Assembly: GCA_035561515.1 (NCBI GenBank)
Contig: DATMXP010000020.1
Coordinates: 1-64,000, forward strand
Source of the DNA: Terriglobales bacterium
GTDB lineage: Bacteria > Acidobacteriota > Terriglobia > Terriglobales > Acidobacteriaceae
Length of the DNA stretch: 64,000 nucleotides
Reading direction: 5' to 3'
Made by a program: the position numbers and the translations under genes
Notes under the pieces: generated by a model
What the model saw: only the letters and a program-made list of their open reading frames with translations
Database searches by the model: none
Told to the model about the DNA's origin: nothing
Shown here: positions 27,922 through 38,800 of the stretch, in pieces
Layout of the letters: the number at the start of each line of letters is the position of its first letter
Numbering within the stretch: the first letter of the stretch is position 1

Positions 27922-28884
27922 TCAGTTGAAGTTCTTGCGCCTGAGAGTCCACTCGGAATCGGAACACAGTCCGCACTTCTCGCCCGTGAACACGGCGGCG
28001 GCCTTCTTGTCGTGTTTCAGTTGCCAATTGAGCCACGCAACCATCACGTCGGCGAATTTGCCCCCGTGCGGCTGAATGCTGGTTCCACCATGGCCGACGT
28101 TGATGTCGGCGCGGAAAAGCGGTATGTGGTTAATATCGGTGTAGTCCAGATCGGCGTTGTTGTAGGCAATGTCGGTAGGGCCGCCAATGATGTAAATCAC
28201 CGGCGTGTGCAGCTTCTTCAGCGATTCGGTCTTTGCAGCCGGAAGAGTGATGCTGGGCGGAAGCTTGCTCGTGTCGCGAATGATGCCGGTGTTCAGCAGC
28301 AGCGCTGTCTTTACGCGCGGGTCGGCTGCGGCCTCGATTGCTTGAAGTCCACCGCAAGAGGTTCCCGATACACCAATCTCGTCTGTGGCGATCTTGTTCT
28401 TGTAGGGGCTTCCGGACGTCGAGTTTTGTTTGATGGCCCAATCAATGGCTTCATTGAGTTGACTGGATTTGGTTGGTTTGCGAGTAATCGGATTCATAGG
28501 AGGAGGCTCTCCCGCCGGCGGACCGGGTTTCTCGCCCTTCGCTTGTGCTTCCCGCATTTTGGCGAGTAAGGTCGTGAAGTTTGGATCGATCGGGCCTATC
28601 GCAACGACGAGATAACCGTGCGAAGCGATCTCCGACAGATATGGCTCGGTGGAATTGCCTGCATTCAAGCAAGCGCCATTTCCCCAAGCGAGAATCGGAA
28701 GCTTCTCTTTGACTGCAGAGACGTTTTCAGGATGGTAGACGGTGAAACCAGGAAGAGAATGGTCCTCTTCCATAACCACCTTGTAGGGTCCGGTAGTGTC
28801 GTGCGTGGTTTGGGCGTTGACGATGATGGCAGAAGCAGTAATAAGGATGACCGCAGCAGCACAGGCCCTTAGTCCTTTGTACAT
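27922..28884 (-). CDS. Secreted alpha/beta-hydrolase
   Basis: A 320-residue protein with a signal peptide (about 1-24, ending NAQ). The alpha/beta-hydrolase fold is shown by the N-terminal LPILAWGNGACLN strand/oxyanion region, GYLVVAIGP, the nucleophile elbow GTSCG (catalytic Ser) and a later IIGGPTDIAYNNA and NVGHGG segment that would carry the acid and the His. It resembles dienelactone-hydrolase/polyester-hydrolase-like enzymes that cleave small esters. It is the last gene of the minus-strand esterase cluster that starts at the TonB receptor. The exact substrate is unknown. AGAGGAAAG precedes the ATG. Confidence 0.85.
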   Translation of the reverse strand: MYKGLRACAAAVILITASAIIVNAQTTHDTTGPYKVVMEEDHSLPGFTVYHPENVSAVKEKLPILAWGNGACLNAGNSTEPYLSEIASHGYLVVAIGPIDPNFTTLLAKMREAQAKGEKPGPPAGEPPPMNPITRKPTKSSQLNEAIDWAIKQNSTSGSPYKNKIATDEIGVSGTSCGGLQAIEAAADPRVKTALLLNTGIIRDTSKLPPSITLPAAKTESLKKLHTPVIYIIGGPTDIAYNNADLDYTDINHIPLFRADINVGHGGTSIQPHGGKFADVMVAWLNWQLKHDKKAAAVFTGEKCGLCSDSEWTLRRKNFN

Positions 28885-28941
28885 GACTTTCCTCTCTCCC
28901 TTACTGGGCGGCTGAAGATTGTGCGAGCCTCTAGTCGCGAA

Positions 28942-31699
<2,758 letters not shown>

Positions 31700-31751
31700 A
31701 GCTCCCCTTTTTTGCTTTCGTTCCGATGCCTGATTTGGCTTTTGTTGTCTC

Positions 31752-33122
31752 TCACATCCGGAACCAGTCCAGATTAAACGCGTCCGCCATGGCTTGATTT
31801 CCAGCGTCGTTCGGATGAATGTGATCGCCCGGGTTGAACTCCTCTTTTAGCCGAACGGGGCGTTTGGGGTCTTTTGTAATCGCATCAAAATCCACGACCG
31901 CATCGAAGTTACCCTTTTCTCGGATCCATTGATTCACGGCTTGGCGAACCTGCTCGCCTCGTTCTGTATAGGTCGGAACTCCTTCTTGCGGCATGATCGT
32001 GGCGCCAATCACCTTTATATTGTGCAAGTGGCAGCGGTCGATGATCTGACGGTAACCCCAAATGAGTTGCTCGGCAGTCAGCGCCTCCGGGCCATCGCTT
32101 CTACCCCAAAGGTTGATGTCGTTGATTCCCTCAAGAAGGATTACCCATTTCACGCCGGGACGGCTTAACACGTCTCGATCAATCCGGGCGAGAGCACTCA
32201 AGCCTGCGCCGTCGCGAAGCACCTGGTTGCCGGATATTCCCTGGTTGACTACGGCGATGTTCCGCGTTCGCTTGTTCGCACTCAATCGCTTCGCGAGCAG
32301 AAACGGCCAGGCGCGGTCGGCGTCCCGAGTAGTTCCGTACCCATCGGTAATGGAATCACCCAATGCAACAACGGTGTAGGCGTCCGGTGGTGCGACCACG
32401 TCCACGCCCGAAAGCCACACATAAGCGAACATCGTGGAAGCGTTGGGCATGGAGACCGATCCCGTGACATCGCCTTTCGCGATGTAGGCGGTATGCAAGC
32501 CGAGCATGTGATTCGTCGGAGCACCTGTGTCATGTGGCAAATACAGCGACACGGCAAACTCACTCAGCGCCGGCAGGTCGAGATCCACGGGATCGCTTAC
32601 AACGAGTACTCCGGGCGGGATCGTGAATGACTTGCTTCCGCCGAATGTCAGCATTCGATCTGTTCCTTGAACGATCTCGCCGCCGCCTTTGTGGATCGCA
32701 ATGTGTGCGGCCCCGACTTGGAGCGGTTCAGCATTCAGCATGTTCGATAGCTCAACCCGAACCCGACGACCACCAACGGTGGTACGAGCGAGCATACGCA
32801 CAGTTTCATCTTCAAACTTTTGCGGCAGATTCGATGCCATTGGGCCGCTTCGCGGCGGTGGTGGAGTGTGAGGACGTTCTGCTTTCGCATCCGGCGATGA
32901 AGTTCCGGGAGGAGGAACGGTCGAGGTCTTCTCCGACGTCTGAGGTCGTGGCATATTCGGCGGCATGCGAAAAACCATGGGCGTCAATAACTGCGAGGTA
33001 GCCCAGGTCGCGATCCAGTGATCGCCCGAACTATTTTGCTTTGGCTTGTCTGCCGATACAGCAAACAACGAGGTACAAACGATCGCGACCGCTATGATCG
33101 AGGTCCACAGTTTTCTACGCAC
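31752..33122 (-). CDS. Secreted SGNH/GDSL hydrolase (first copy)
   Basis: A 456-residue protein from GTG 33122 (GGGAGG upstream) with a signal peptide (about 1-24). An N-terminal beta-sandwich domain (about 100-245) precedes the SGNH hydrolase domain: ALGDSITDG with catalytic Ser257, QGISGNQVL (Gly/Asn blocks), LLEGINDINLWG and the C-terminal GDHIHPNDAG with Asp and His. A Pro-rich stretch (55-95) is an insert absent from the paralogue at 44439. These are esterases removing acyl groups from carbohydrates. It is in the esterase operon. Confidence 0.92.
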   Translation of the reverse strand: MRRKLWTSIIAVAIVCTSLFAVSADKPKQNSSGDHWIATWATSQLLTPMVFRMPPNMPRPQTSEKTSTVPPPGTSSPDAKAERPHTPPPPRSGPMASNLPQKFEDETVRMLARTTVGGRRVRVELSNMLNAEPLQVGAAHIAIHKGGGEIVQGTDRMLTFGGSKSFTIPPGVLVVSDPVDLDLPALSEFAVSLYLPHDTGAPTNHMLGLHTAYIAKGDVTGSVSMPNASTMFAYVWLSGVDVVAPPDAYTVVALGDSITDGYGTTRDADRAWPFLLAKRLSANKRTRNIAVVNQGISGNQVLRDGAGLSALARIDRDVLSRPGVKWVILLEGINDINLWGRSDGPEALTAEQLIWGYRQIIDRCHLHNIKVIGATIMPQEGVPTYTERGEQVRQAVNQWIREKGNFDAVVDFDAITKDPKRPVRLKEEFNPGDHIHPNDAGNQAMADAFNLDWFRM

Positions 33123-33171
33123 TTTCAGTTCCTCCCACTAGCGCCCTCGCGGTGAAACCGTGCCGATGGAA

Positions 33172-34434
33172 TTACTTTGCTCGAAACAGCATGGGAGCTG
33201 TGTAGTTGAGATCATTGCGCCACACGCTGAAGACGTGGGCACCAGGGTAGGTCTTCCAAACCGCATTGACGCCCTTCTCCTTGAAGAGCTTGACCAGACG
33301 CTGTCCGGGTTCATGCATCGCGGTCTCTTTTTCTCCAGCACCGAGAAACAACAAATGCAAATTCTTCTTCGTCTGCTGGGGATTGGCCAACAACTCCTTC
33401 CAGGGAGACTGTTCTTCAATCGTCCCCGCCGTTTGCGGCCCGATGCCACCGAATCCGCCACTGTAAGCGAGTACATAGTGGAAGAGTTCCGGATGCTTAA
33501 GCCCGATTTGTACGCTTTGGAAGGCGCCCATAGACAGGCCGCCAATGGCCCGATGATCCGCGTCGGTGTAAACGCGGAAGTCCCTCTCGATCATCGGGAT
33601 GACCTGATGCAGAAGTTCGTCGGTGAAGAACGTGAAGTTCAGCATTCCGGTCCACCCTTGATTTTCTCCTGGCTGCACTACCTCTTTGTAAGGACCGACC
33701 GAACCGCTCTGTCGCGCGTGGCCGTGAGGCATTACAACAATCATCGGCACGGCTTTGCCCTCAGCGATTAGGTTGTCGAGAATGATGTTCGCGCGTCCGT
33801 TCAACACCCATCCCATTTGGGTTTCACCATTGCCGTGCAGCAGGTAGTACACCGGATACTTCTTGTTCGATTTGTCGTAGTCGGGCGGCGTGTAAACCCA
33901 CATGTAGCGGTTTACACCCATCGCCTGCGATTCGTATAAAACCATCCGCACTTGTCCGTGAGGGACCGGACGCGCATCGTAGAAGGCCGGTGAATCGCCC
34001 GGAACTTCGACCAAACTCGATGTATTCGCCAGACCAGCAGCGCGCGGCATGAAGCTGATATTAGACGGATCGGGCAGGTCGACACCTTCGATGCGGAAGT
34101 TGTAGATCCAGATCTCGGGCGAAATGGGGCCGATGGTTATGCTCCAGACGCCTTCGTTGTCTTTCGTCATCGGCTGCGGAGGCTGGCCCTGCAATACCTC
34201 TCCCGTGAGTTCAACTTGTTTTACGTCCGGAGCGCGCAGGCGAAAAGTGACCGTACGGTCAGGATGAACCTCGGGCGACTTCACGGGTGGAATAAATGGA
34301 AACCGAGTGGGCGGTGTCGCCGCAGCTCGAGGCGAACTGGCTGTTGTAGCGGCATTATTCTGTGCACCCAGTGACGAAGACAACAAAATCAAGAAGGCTG
34401 CGAAACTAACGAAGATGAGGGTCAACTTTTTCAT
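33172..34434 (-). CDS. Secreted esterase (enterochelin esterase / acetyl-xylan esterase type), second copy
   Basis: A 420-residue protein with signal peptide (1-24, ending LGAQ), an Ig/CBM48-like N-terminal domain (about 45-150; RTVTFRLRAPDVKQVELTG) and an esterase-D-type hydrolase domain with KYPVYYLLHGNGETQMGW, IVVMPHGHAR, catalytic Ser in GLSMGAF and GAHVFSVWR with the His. Same architecture as the gene at 28942. GGAGC precedes the ATG. Gene order receptor, esterases, hydrolases on one strand suggests co-expression for breakdown of an esterified glycan or glycoside. Confidence 0.9.
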   Translation of the reverse strand: MKKLTLIFVSFAAFLILLSSSLGAQNNAATTASSPRAAATPPTRFPFIPPVKSPEVHPDRTVTFRLRAPDVKQVELTGEVLQGQPPQPMTKDNEGVWSITIGPISPEIWIYNFRIEGVDLPDPSNISFMPRAAGLANTSSLVEVPGDSPAFYDARPVPHGQVRMVLYESQAMGVNRYMWVYTPPDYDKSNKKYPVYYLLHGNGETQMGWVLNGRANIILDNLIAEGKAVPMIVVMPHGHARQSGSVGPYKEVVQPGENQGWTGMLNFTFFTDELLHQVIPMIERDFRVYTDADHRAIGGLSMGAFQSVQIGLKHPELFHYVLAYSGGFGGIGPQTAGTIEEQSPWKELLANPQQTKKNLHLLFLGAGEKETAMHEPGQRLVKLFKEKGVNAVWKTYPGAHVFSVWRNDLNYTAPMLFRAK

Positions 34435-34502
34435 GTCGTCGCTCCAGGAGCTTGGTCAATGTTCGCCTGCCCGGCTTCCAGTTCATCAGAAGCGAAGCGG
34501 GG

Positions 34503-36125
34503 CTATCGACCCGATGCCGGTGTCTGGGCAGTTCGTCGCGAAGCGAAGTATTCGTCCAGAACCTTCAATCCGTTTTCGTTAACCAATGGACCTGCCTTAG
34601 TTTTGGCTGCCTCAATGTGCAAGATCTGTGGTTTTGCGTTCTCGTAGGTGGGCCATGTGGGCAGTCCGGTACCGTTGGGATCGCCTGTCTTCACGAAGTT
34701 TGCCCAGTAGGTGCGCATCATCTCCGACAGAGCTTCGTCCTTTGCAGTTGGAGCAGGACGACCGTGTTCGGTAAGCTGCCTGAAAACGTAGGGGAGTTCT
34801 GCAGCGTGTCGGGCACCGTGAACAGCTGGATCTGATCCCGCGGGCAGTTCAGCCTTCTCGTTGAAGAAATAGACGAAGACCTTCGATTTGCCGGTCTTCG
34901 TTTGTAGGCGAGCCCACGTCCAGGTGTTCCAGCCGAAAGACGAATCACGCATGAGATTTCGCGCCGTCCATTTCTCCGCTGGTGTTTCGCCTCCGGGATA
35001 AGCAGCCAGGATCTTGTCTGCGAACTGCTGATAACGATCCCGTACACCTTGGACGTAGGACTTCTGTGTTTTTGGTGAACCAAACGTGGCGCCCTCATCC
35101 GAGTTGTAGCCAACGAGAACCGCTACGTCATTGTATTGACCTGATTCGTACAGTTCGTACTGGTCACCCACAATGACCCAGCCGTCCATATTCGGCCGCC
35201 ACCAGCCCATCTGACGCGGACTCATTCCCAATAACTTCTCAGCTGGAATCTTTCGCAGCTCTGCGATATTGGAGACGCCAACGGAGGAAAGCCATGCTTC
35301 CCCTGACTTTTCGGCACTACTCAATGGCACCATTTCGCCGAAGGTTGCATCGGGACGCACTGGTCCGAACGAACCTCCGCTCTGCGATATGGCACCGCGG
35401 AACAGACCTTTGGTGAGCGGCGATCCACAAAGCATACTCACCGCGGCGGCACCCGCCGATTCACCCTGGATCGTCACTTTTTTGGGATCTCCACCGAATG
35501 CGGAAATGTTCCTTTGAACCCACTGGAGACCCGCGATCATGTCCAGTAGTCCGTAGTTTCCGGAGACGTGCTTGTCGTTCTCGGCACTCAGGTCAGGGTG
35601 AGCAAGGAAGCCAAATATGCCGAGCCGATAGCTCACCGACACCACAACCATGCCCTTCTTGGCCAGCCACTCACCGTGATAGAGCTTTTCGGCCGGTGCG
35701 CCGGCGACAAAGCCGCCGCCGTGGATCCAAAACAGAACCGGCAACTTCGCATTTGCGCTTTTGGCTGGAGTCCAGACGTTCAGGTATAGGCAGTCTTCAC
35801 TGGGTGCCGGCAAGTTTGTGATTGCCGGATTGGTTTGCATGCACGCTCTACCAAACTCATTCGCAACTCGCACTCCGTCCCATTTAGCCGCAGGTTGCGG
35901 AGGTCGCCAGCGGAAATCACCCATGGGCGGCGCAGCGTAAGGAATGCCCCGGTACACGGTTAGGCCATCTTCCGATGTACCCTGCAGTAGGCCGCCTTCC
36001 ACTTTGATCGGGTTTACGGGAGCAGCAGTTCCCGGCTTATGATCGCGAGCGCCTGGAAGGGCCTCGCACCGAACGACAACAGTCACTAGGATCAAACACA
36101 TGATCCTAAAAGCGCGGTTGTTCAT
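34503..36125 (-). CDS. Secreted type-B carboxylesterase
   Basis: A 540-residue carboxylesterase/para-nitrobenzyl-esterase-like enzyme; the start is the ATG at 36125 (GAGGAAA upstream), which gives a signal peptide, rather than 36185. Family motifs are EDCLYLNVWTP, the oxyanion-hole IHGGGFVAG, the nucleophile elbow GESAGA, an acidic segment with YNSDEGATFG and the active-site His in GARHAAELPYVF. Length is typical. It hydrolyses carboxylic esters, probably in the periplasm. It sits between the fructokinase and the esterase at 33172 with short gaps. Confidence 0.93.
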   Translation of the reverse strand: MNNRAFRIMCLILVTVVVRCEALPGARDHKPGTAAPVNPIKVEGGLLQGTSEDGLTVYRGIPYAAPPMGDFRWRPPQPAAKWDGVRVANEFGRACMQTNPAITNLPAPSEDCLYLNVWTPAKSANAKLPVLFWIHGGGFVAGAPAEKLYHGEWLAKKGMVVVSVSYRLGIFGFLAHPDLSAENDKHVSGNYGLLDMIAGLQWVQRNISAFGGDPKKVTIQGESAGAAAVSMLCGSPLTKGLFRGAISQSGGSFGPVRPDATFGEMVPLSSAEKSGEAWLSSVGVSNIAELRKIPAEKLLGMSPRQMGWWRPNMDGWVIVGDQYELYESGQYNDVAVLVGYNSDEGATFGSPKTQKSYVQGVRDRYQQFADKILAAYPGGETPAEKWTARNLMRDSSFGWNTWTWARLQTKTGKSKVFVYFFNEKAELPAGSDPAVHGARHAAELPYVFRQLTEHGRPAPTAKDEALSEMMRTYWANFVKTGDPNGTGLPTWPTYENAKPQILHIEAAKTKAGPLVNENGLKVLDEYFASRRTAQTPASGR

Positions 36126-36150
36126 AATTTTCCTCAAAACGTTTGGGAGG

Positions 36151-37116
36151 TTACAAAACACCTTGATCACCGTCGCGCATGCCATTCCGGCTTCTGACGA
36201 TTTTCACCTCTGTCGGATTCCCGCCGATGATGCTCTGCAGTTCAGGAGAAGAAATGGAAGGTGTCGCGCCCGTCTGCGTTGCAACCCAGGAAGCAAAACG
36301 GTTGGCACGCTCACTAATTTCCACGAGCGAGTTTCCTCTTAGGAAATCGTGAACGAGACATGCGGCAAATGCATCGCCCGCTCCAATCGCATCCGCGACT
36401 TCGACTTGAAAACCTTGATGCTCCACAGTCTGATCTTCCGACACAAGCAAGCTGCCTCGTGCGCCACGGGTCAGACAGACGAGTTTTAAATCGAATTCGC
36501 GCAAGAGCCTGCGGGATACTATCTCTTCCGTTCCACTTCCAAGCTTCAACAGAACGGCAACTTCCAACAACTCCTGCTCATTGATTTTCGCGATGTCTGC
36601 ATATTGGAATGAGCGACAGAGCAGTTCCTGGCTGTAAAAGGATTGACGCAGATTCGCGTCGAACACTTTCAGCGCATTCTTGCGCAACTTCAGCAGAAAC
36701 TGCTCGATTGTGGCTGCGGAAATACTGGAACGTTGTGCTAGGGATCCGAAACAAACAACATCGGCACGCGTTGACAAGTCTTCCCAGGAGGAAGTCCACT
36801 CCATGAAATCCCATGCAACAGGTTTCTTGATGGTGAAGTTCGGCTGCCCCATGGGATCGATGGAAACGTTGGCACTTCCCGTTTCGTGTATCTCGTCCTG
36901 CTGTACGTACGACGTATCAAGGCCGAGCGCCTGCATTGCACTACATGCTTCACGGCCGAGTTCATCGCACCCAACGCGACTAGCGACAATGCCGCGGTCA
37001 CCCAGAACGTTCGCCATGTAGGCGAAGTTAGCAGGTGCGCCTCCGAGCACGTTGCCGGAAGGCAGCATGTCCCAGAGAACTTCTCCTAACCCAACCACTA
37101 ACGCTGGTTCAGCCAT
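36151..37116 (-). CDS. PfkB-family carbohydrate kinase, probable fructokinase
   Basis: A 321-residue cytosolic ribokinase/PfkB-family sugar kinase. The N-terminal GEVLWDMLPSG and GGAPANFA (25-32) match the fructokinase branch, FDANLR is the anion-binding region, and the signature DAIGAGDAFAA carries the catalytic base Asp248. It lacks a signal peptide, unlike its neighbours. Fructose is the likely substrate because sucrose phosphorylase and a GH32 invertase-like enzyme are encoded nearby, both of which release fructose. This ties the esterase cluster to sucrose metabolism. A 13-bp inverted repeat lies just upstream. Confidence 0.87.
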   Translation of the reverse strand: MAEPALVVGLGEVLWDMLPSGNVLGGAPANFAYMANVLGDRGIVASRVGCDELGREACSAMQALGLDTSYVQQDEIHETGSANVSIDPMGQPNFTIKKPVAWDFMEWTSSWEDLSTRADVVCFGSLAQRSSISAATIEQFLLKLRKNALKVFDANLRQSFYSQELLCRSFQYADIAKINEQELLEVAVLLKLGSGTEEIVSRRLLREFDLKLVCLTRGARGSLLVSEDQTVEHQGFQVEVADAIGAGDAFAACLVHDFLRGNSLVEISERANRFASWVATQTGATPSISSPELQSIIGGNPTEVKIVRSRNGMRDGDQGVL

Positions 37117-37132
37117 GGACTTTTCTCAATCG

Positions 37133-37182
37133 GGTGTGGCGCACCGTTTAACCGTACCCCTAAAAGATTGGTGCGCCACACC
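37133..37182. repeat. Perfect 13-bp inverted repeat between ceramidase-like and fructokinase genes
   Basis: GGTGTGGCGCACC (37133-37145) and GGTGCGCCACACC (37170-37182) are exact reverse complements 24 nt apart. There is no T-run. It could be a transcript-stabilising or processing hairpin, or a REP-type element. Confidence 0.75.
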
Positions 37183-37271
37183 ATAGAACGTGGGTTCGTG
37201 AAGCTTTGCCCAAACGCGTTTTTATGTCAGCTCTCTCCACGTTTGCCGAAAGTCTCATTACCCGACCAGGC

Positions 37272-38666
37272 TCAGTACGTGATCTTCGGCATCATGCCGA
37301 TGATTCCTTCGACGATGCCTGTTTCCGCACATCCGGGCTTCAGACGCGACGAAAGGACCTCGAAGGTCTGATGGCCGAACGAAGCATCGTCGGGGATGTA
37401 GCCCGAGTTCGCGAATCCGTTCGTCACGGTGATCATCATCGTCTTGGAATAAGGCGATTCCCGCTTCAACCGCTGTGCGATGGCGTTGTAAACCTCGCCA
37501 TTGACTGCGCCGACAGCGATGTCATTGATCATCAGCAGGTCGACGGTGATGTTAACGTCGGGACCATCGGTGTACGTTCCCTGAATTCCTCCCCGTCCTT
37601 GGTTTGTGCGATTGCGTCCAGGACAGGTAACAGTCGATTCCTTGCCGAATATACGGACGTCGCTGACCCCCGGCTTAGCCTCTCGCATAGCACGCAGGAC
37701 TTCCTCACCGAGCAATTGCCCCATCGAGTTCGACATCTCCTTTTGCTCTTCCATCAACCTCGCGACTTCGGGGTTCTTGCGATCGAGGCCTTGGCCGCCG
37801 GGCGGCATTGCATTGCTGATATCTTCGCCACGCTTGGCGTATTCCTTAATGCGAATCTCGCGAAGGTCGTAGGTCTGCTGAAAGTAGATGGGATTCTGAT
37901 CGCCTGCGGCGCCGCTGGTAAACAACGCCACAGCTTTATCGCCAAGGGCCCGCTCGATGTACCGTGAAGCAGCCCCGGGAAAGTCGCCGCTCACCAGATC
38001 AAGATTGCCGGTTATGACGGCGTGCATGGCGTAATTGAAGTAGACGGCGATCGGTTCATCCTTCATCGAGACGAACTTAACGACAGCTACGGTCTTGTCG
38101 GACAAGCCGCTGTAGTTCGCGCCCTCCCACCATCCGTGCGTGACCGGATCGATTTGATCGCGCTGGACGTTGAGGTAGGAGACACCCTCTCCAAAGCTCA
38201 CTTTTGCCGGCTGAAGCGCTTCCTTTGCTTTGCGGATAGACGAGAATATCTTCTCTATGTAAGCGCCTGTTGTATCAGGCGTGGTATCGCGATTCGGTCC
38301 GAAAGCGAATCGGCCAATGAATGGTGCGCTATGCGTGTGAGTGCCCGAGATCAACACATTCGCGACGGGAATCCCAAACTCCTTTTGTACGCGAGCGCGG
38401 ATGTCACTCGCTGTCTGCGTCGGGATGCCGCCTGCGTCAAGACTCACGAGCACCGCACCGGTCTTCCCATTGTCGATGTAAATTGCTCTCGACCACACAT
38501 GGTCCAGGATTCCCAGGAAATTCTTCGGCAACTCGTTCGGAGCTGGAGTGATATCGACCTTCGCTGCGCCCACGAGCAGGGGACCCGAAGGAACAGTTTG
38601 CGAACAAACGCTCGACGTATACGCAAGGAACATCACGATTGCGAGTACTTTGAAGTGCTTCTTCAT
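37272..38666 (-). CDS. Secreted neutral-ceramidase-like amidohydrolase (N-terminal domain only)
   Basis: A 464-residue protein from the ATG at 38666 (GGGAG just upstream; ATG 38678 is an alternative) with a signal peptide. It matches the N-terminal zinc domain of neutral/alkaline ceramidases: VGAAKVDITPAP, VLISGTHTHSAP with two zinc His, NYAMHAVITGNLDLVSGDFPG and FTSGAAGDQNP. Known neutral ceramidases are longer (about 650-750 residues) because of a C-terminal Ig-like domain, absent here. The substrate is probably an acyl-amide or ester but cannot be named. It follows the TonB receptor after a hairpin. Confidence 0.85.
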   Translation of the reverse strand: MKKHFKVLAIVMFLAYTSSVCSQTVPSGPLLVGAAKVDITPAPNELPKNFLGILDHVWSRAIYIDNGKTGAVLVSLDAGGIPTQTASDIRARVQKEFGIPVANVLISGTHTHSAPFIGRFAFGPNRDTTPDTTGAYIEKIFSSIRKAKEALQPAKVSFGEGVSYLNVQRDQIDPVTHGWWEGANYSGLSDKTVAVVKFVSMKDEPIAVYFNYAMHAVITGNLDLVSGDFPGAASRYIERALGDKAVALFTSGAAGDQNPIYFQQTYDLREIRIKEYAKRGEDISNAMPPGGQGLDRKNPEVARLMEEQKEMSNSMGQLLGEEVLRAMREAKPGVSDVRIFGKESTVTCPGRNRTNQGRGGIQGTYTDGPDVNITVDLLMINDIAVGAVNGEVYNAIAQRLKRESPYSKTMMITVTNGFANSGYIPDDASFGHQTFEVLSSRLKPGCAETGIVEGIIGMMPKITY

Positions 38667-38748
38667 CTGAACTCCCATGGTGTTTGCTGCACAGCGTAAG
38701 AAATGGGGGAGGCGGCCGTTTCAAAAACCGAACTCCGCACTCAGGAAG

Positions 38749-38779
38749 GATGCTGCGGACTTGATCGGTCCGCAGCATC
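38749..38779 (-). terminator. Intergenic hairpin after TonB-receptor gene, attenuator-like
   Basis: A perfect 12-bp stem GATGCTGCGGAC / GTCCGCAGCATC with a 7-nt loop lies 21 bp after the receptor stop. It lacks a T-run on the minus strand, so it may be an attenuator or a 3'-end stabiliser rather than a full terminator. Confidence 0.6.
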
Positions 38780-38800
38780 TTCAGGGCTGGCGAGTTCCGG

